Assembly: GCA_002424575.1 (NCBI GenBank)
Contig: DIKN01000022.1
Location: 1-18,445 of the forward strand
Source: Acholeplasmataceae bacterium UBA5617
Lineage (GTDB): Bacteria > Bacillota_I > Bacilli_A > Acholeplasmatales > Acholeplasmataceae
Length of the DNA stretch: 18,445 nucleotides
Reading direction: 5' to 3'
The notes beneath the pieces are model-generated. The model made no database searches, was not told the DNA's origin, and saw nothing but the letters and a program-made list of their open reading frames with translations. Of this stretch, positions 15,721 to 18,445 are shown piece by piece. How positions within the stretch are numbered: position 1 is the stretch's first letter; every line of letters starts with the position of its first letter. Position numbers and translations under genes: made by a program.

Positions 15721-16257
15721 ATGTCTCGAATTCTTGTCATTTACCGCAGCAAATATGGTGTAACCAAAGAGTATGCAACATATCTTGGTGAACACGTTGG
15801 AGCGGAAGTGAAATCCTATAAAGATGTGACAAAAAAAGACATCATGGACGCTCAAGTTGTCGTTTTTGGAGGGAGCATTTACGTCTCACGTGTCGCCATT
15901 CTTAAAACCGTCAAGCGTTATCAAAAAAGTCTTGTATCAAAGAAAGTCTATTTATTTACGGTGGGTATCACCGAAACGGCTGAGTTAGCCATATCACGCA
16001 TCAAAACTGTCTATCCATATCTCGACGATTATCATTTCAAAGATATCTTCTTTTATCCGGGATCAATGGATATCACGCATATGAACTGGATACATCGAAA
16101 CATGCTAACGATGGTTCAAAAAATGCTATCTAAAAAAACAGATATGACTGAAGATGAGAAAAAATTCTATGATGCCATCACATATCCAAACAACAATAAG
16201 GATATGTCACTCATGAATCCGTTGATTGAACAATTAGAATCTACGATTTATGCATGA
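15721..16257 (+). CDS. Flavodoxin-domain protein (HemG-like)
   Basis: A 178-residue flavodoxin-fold protein. The first strand ILVIYRSKYGVTKEYA (4-19) holds the FMN phosphate loop S-K-Y-G-V-T (10-15), and VVVFGGSIYVSR (46-57) forms the second FMN loop. The sequence is closest in feel to the flavodoxin_5 group, which contains the HemG protoporphyrinogen oxidase, though no haem genes occur here. It is therefore called by domain, not by reaction. The C-terminal ~35 residues are charged and not part of the standard fold. It is cytoplasmic, with no signal peptide. It starts 1 base after the FMN-binding gene, so the two are co-transcribed and may pass electrons across the membrane via a quinone or another carrier. 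Confidence 0.87.
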   Translation: MSRILVIYRSKYGVTKEYATYLGEHVGAEVKSYKDVTKKDIMDAQVVVFGGSIYVSRVAILKTVKRYQKSLVSKKVYLFTVGITETAELAISRIKTVYPYLDDYHFKDIFFYPGSMDITHMNWIHRNMLTMVQKMLSKKTDMTEDEKKFYDAITYPNNNKDMSLMNPLIEQLESTIYA

Positions 16258-16325
16258 ATAAAAACTATGCAAGAATATGATAGTCTAAGAATATCACATT
16301 CACATGAAAAGATCTTTTTACATCA

Positions 16326-16352
16326 AGCAGACACAAGGATGTCTGCTTTTTA
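16326..16352 (+). terminator. Terminator of the FMN-binding/flavodoxin operon
   Basis: AGCAGACA (16326-16333) pairs perfectly with TGTCTGCT (16340-16347) around a 6-base loop, followed by TTTTAT on the plus strand, 68 bases after the flavodoxin stop. Confidence 0.83.
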
Positions 16353-16383
16353 TATAAAAAACACCCAGTCTATGACTGGATGT
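16352..16383 (-). terminator. Terminator of the arc operon
   Basis: Minus strand: a 10-bp stem (16374-16383 with 16361-16370, one G-T pair), a 3-base loop, then TTTTTTATA. It lies 3 bases past the arcC stop. Together with the plus-strand hairpin next to it, it separates two convergent operons. Confidence 0.9.
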
Positions 16384-16386
16384 CCA

Positions 16387-17304
16387 TTAAGGCATGATCA
16401 TCGTTCCACTTTGTCGTTTAAACGCATCAACTGCTTTTTCTAGGGATGCGATAATTGCAGGTCGACCGGTTGCTTTTGCAAACATCATGCACGCTTCAAT
16501 TTTTGGTAACATCGATCCTTTTTTGAAGTGCTGTTCTTTTAAGTATCCTTCAAGTTCACTAACACTGACCTGTGTCAACGCTTTTTGTTCAGGTGTATTG
16601 AAATGCAAGAATACGTGTTCAACGGCAGTTAAAATAATTAATTCATCAGCACTGACGATTTCAGCCATCTTTGCACTTGCAAAATCCTTGTCGATCACTG
16701 CATCAATACCGATCAATTTCCCATCTTTTTCAACAACTGGAATACCACCACCACCAGCCGCAATCACAATTTCTTTATGATCTAAGAGTGTTAAAATGCT
16801 TTCTTTTTCGATGATATCAATGGGTTTAGGCGAAGCCACAACTCGACGATATCCTCTTCCTGCATCTTCAACCATAGTATAGCCTAATTCCATTTTCATC
16901 TTTTCTGCTTCTTCAAATGTATAGAAACTTCCAATGGGTTTGGTGGGATGAATGAATGCAGTATCTTCTGCATCGACGAGGACTTGTGTCACAATTGTTG
17001 AGATTGGACGTTTAATATGGCGTTCTCTCATGATGTTTTGTAGCGCATTTTGAATGTGATATCCAATATAACCTTGGCTCATCGCACCACATTCAGCAAA
17101 TGGCATCACCGGTGTTGAGGTTGATTCCTGAAATGCTAAGTTGATCATCCCCACTTGAGGACCATTTCCGTGAACAATCACGATGTCGTGATTCATTTCA
17201 ATCAAGGGGTAAATGGCATGTGCAACATGACTCAAGAGTCTCTTTTGTTCATCTGCATTATTACCGAGGGCATTGCCCCCTAAGGATATGACGTATCTAG
17301 ACAC
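16387..17304 (-). CDS. arcC: Carbamate kinase
   Basis: A 305-residue cytoplasmic enzyme that makes ATP from carbamoyl phosphate and ADP, releasing ammonia and CO2; it is the energy-yielding step of arginine fermentation. Signatures are SLGGNALGN (7-15), VIVHGNGPQVGMINLAFQ, AECGAMSQGYIGY, AAGGGGIPVV and IDAVIDKDFASAKMAE, all in the usual order and at normal length. I chose GTG at 17304 because AGGTGA lies 6 bases upstream, and the product then begins MSRYVISLGGN like other family members. A GTG at 17313 would add three residues but lies inside that ribosome site. The gene overlaps the arcB stop by 8 bases, which suggests coupled translation. It is the last gene of arcA-arcB-arcC and is followed by a terminator. 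Confidence 0.96.
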   Translation of the reverse strand: MSRYVISLGGNALGNNADEQKRLLSHVAHAIYPLIEMNHDIVIVHGNGPQVGMINLAFQESTSTPVMPFAECGAMSQGYIGYHIQNALQNIMRERHIKRPISTIVTQVLVDAEDTAFIHPTKPIGSFYTFEEAEKMKMELGYTMVEDAGRGYRRVVASPKPIDIIEKESILTLLDHKEIVIAAGGGGIPVVEKDGKLIGIDAVIDKDFASAKMAEIVSADELIILTAVEHVFLHFNTPEQKALTQVSVSELEGYLKEQHFKKGSMLPKIEACMMFAKATGRPAIIASLEKAVDAFKRQSGTMIMP

Positions 17305-18316
17305 GGGGTTCACCTAATGTTGCATACATCACCGCTTTGATCGTGTGCATGCGGTTTTCAGCTTCATCAAACACAACACTTTGTTTCGATTCAATCACTT
17401 CATCAGTGACTTCAAGCGATCCCTTCTTCACATTGGGATAAAGATCACCAAACGTTTTCGCAATTTCTTGACCGACTTCGGTATCTAAACCATGGAATGC
17501 GGGTAGACAATGCATAAAGATTGCTGTTGGTTTTGCAAGATTCAAAAGCTTCATGTTCACCTGATAGCCATGCAGTCTTTCTATTCGGGTTTGCCATACT
17601 TCTTTGGGTTCACCCATAGATACCCAAACATCCGTGTATAACACATCAACATCTTTTGCGCCGAGTTCTGCATTTTCAGTGAGTGTGATGGTTGCCCCAG
17701 TCGTTTTTGCAATATCCTTGCATCGTTCAACGAGCTTCTCGTTAGGCCATAAGTCTTTCGGTGCGGCTGCAGTAAAATGCATCCCCATTTTCGCACAACC
17801 AATCATTAAAGAATTACCCATGTTATTTCTTGCGTCACCAAAATAGGTTAAGCGGATACCTTTGAGATGGCCAAATTTTTCCCATATCGTCAGTAAGTCA
17901 GCTAAGATTTGTGTGGGATGATATTGATCGGTTAATCCATTCCAAACAGGAACACCTGAATATTGAGCTAACATCTCCACATCGCTTTGCAAGTAGCCTC
18001 TAAATTCAATACCATCATACATTCGACCTAAAACACGTGCTGTATCTTTGACAGATTCTTTTTTACCCATTTGTGATCCGGTTGGTCCAATGTAAGTGAC
18101 GCCCATTCCCAAATCGAGTGCTCCTACCTCAAATGCACAACGCGTGCGTGTAGAATCTTTTTGAAAGAGCAAGACCACATTTTTGTCGGTTAAAACTTTA
18201 TGGCTAATCCCTTTTTTCTTCTGATCCTTTAATTTTTTAGAGAGCTTTAACAAAAAATCAATTTCTTCTGGTGAATAATCTAAAAGCGTGATTAAATGTC
18301 TTCCTTTTAAGTTCAT
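17297..18316 (-). CDS. arcB: Ornithine carbamoyltransferase, catabolic
   Basis: A 339-residue cytoplasmic enzyme. In the arginine deiminase pathway it splits citrulline with phosphate into ornithine and carbamoyl phosphate. Carbamoyl-phosphate binding motifs STRTR (55-59) and HPTQ (133-136), the SQMGKKES loop (81-88), DVWVSMGE (229-236) and the catalytic HCLPAF (269-274) are all intact. The start has an AGGAG site and lies 12 bases after the arcA stop. The catabolic (arcB) rather than anabolic (argF) assignment rests on its place between arcA and arcC; sequence alone cannot settle it. Confidence 0.97.
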   Translation of the reverse strand: MNLKGRHLITLLDYSPEEIDFLLKLSKKLKDQKKKGISHKVLTDKNVVLLFQKDSTRTRCAFEVGALDLGMGVTYIGPTGSQMGKKESVKDTARVLGRMYDGIEFRGYLQSDVEMLAQYSGVPVWNGLTDQYHPTQILADLLTIWEKFGHLKGIRLTYFGDARNNMGNSLMIGCAKMGMHFTAAAPKDLWPNEKLVERCKDIAKTTGATITLTENAELGAKDVDVLYTDVWVSMGEPKEVWQTRIERLHGYQVNMKLLNLAKPTAIFMHCLPAFHGLDTEVGQEIAKTFGDLYPNVKKGSLEVTDEVIESKQSVVFDEAENRMHTIKAVMYATLGEPRV

Positions 18317-18328
18317 AAATTTCTCCTC

Positions 18329-18445
18329 TTATATGTCTTCTCTTTCTAGTGGCATACTCATGCACCGAGGACCTCCTCGTCCTCTTGATAATTCACTGGA
18401 TTCAATGGTGAGAACCGTGAGTCCCGCTTCTGTGAGCATTTGATT
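18329..18445 (-). CDS. arcA: Arginine deiminase, C-terminal 38 codons only
   Basis: The gene runs off the window edge. The visible 38 residues end in ELSRGRGGPRCMSMPLERED, which is the C-terminus of arginine deiminase; the Cys in GGPRCMSMP is the catalytic nucleophile that forms the amidino-enzyme intermediate. The enzyme converts arginine to citrulline and ammonia, the first step of the pathway completed by the two downstream genes. The stop is TAA at 18329-18331, 12 bases before arcB. The operon promoter lies outside the window. Confidence 0.95.
   Translation of the reverse strand, partial: NQMLTEAGLTVLTIESSELSRGRGGPRCMSMPLEREDI

Noticed and set aside
16258..16325. Possible small RNA or short gene between the flavodoxin gene and its terminator
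   Set aside because: No ORF with a ribosome site and no stable structure apart from the terminator could be seen; it is most simply a 3' untranslated region.
17305..17313. GTG at 17313 as arcC start
   Set aside because: It forms part of the AGGTGA ribosome site for the GTG at 17304, and the shorter product matches the family's usual N-terminus.

Overview
The window looks like chromosomal DNA of a low-to-moderate-GC, single-membrane bacterium of the Acholeplasma/Izemoplasma type, or a related Firmicute. The grounds are Firmicute-style AGGAGG ribosome sites, a lipobox-type surface lipoprotein, an arginine deiminase (arc) operon, and carotenoid enzymes that resemble the staphylococcal CrtM/CrtN pair. 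TGA is used as a stop (desaturase gene), so the UGA=Trp code of Mycoplasma and Spiroplasma does not apply. The genus is inference. There are no rRNA, tRNA, insertion-sequence, phage or CRISPR features, and no gene-free stretch reaches 300 bases.

Layout. (1) 52-7746, minus strand: one giant lipoprotein with eleven ~70-residue InlB B-type repeats, then ~290-residue Ig/OB-like modules, then a C-terminal tail. It ends in a strong terminator at the window edge. (2) 7892-13173, minus strand: a tight five-gene operon, transcribed in the order carotenoid desaturase (CrtN/CrtI type), membrane-anchored squalene/phytoene synthase (CrtM/CrtB type), phytol/polyprenol kinase (VTE5-like), DUF92 prenyl-phosphate kinase (VTE6-like) and class II CPD photolyase. 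(3) 13380-14177, plus strand, divergent from that operon across a 206-base control region: a heliorhodopsin with its retinal-binding lysine and Glu counterion. A tocopherol-cyclase-family protein (VTE1-like) follows it. (4) 15327-16257, plus strand: a membrane-anchored FMN-binding-domain protein and a flavodoxin. (5) 16387-18445, minus strand: arcC, arcB and the last 38 codons of arcA.

The centre of the window (7892-15205) reads as a light-response and isoprenoid island. It holds a photosensory-type rhodopsin, carotenoid synthesis, light-driven DNA repair, and homologues of three plant vitamin-E enzymes: phytol kinase, phytyl-phosphate kinase and tocopherol cyclase. The aromatic head-group and prenyltransferase steps of tocopherol synthesis are absent from the window. 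My reading is that the two kinases recycle free prenols into prenyl diphosphates for the carotenoid branch, and that the cyclase-like protein tailors an isoprenoid product. No lycopene cyclase, carotenoid-cleaving oxygenase or light-responsive regulator is visible, so the source of retinal and the control of the island remain open. The redox pair and the arginine-fermentation operon appear to be independent units separated by terminators.
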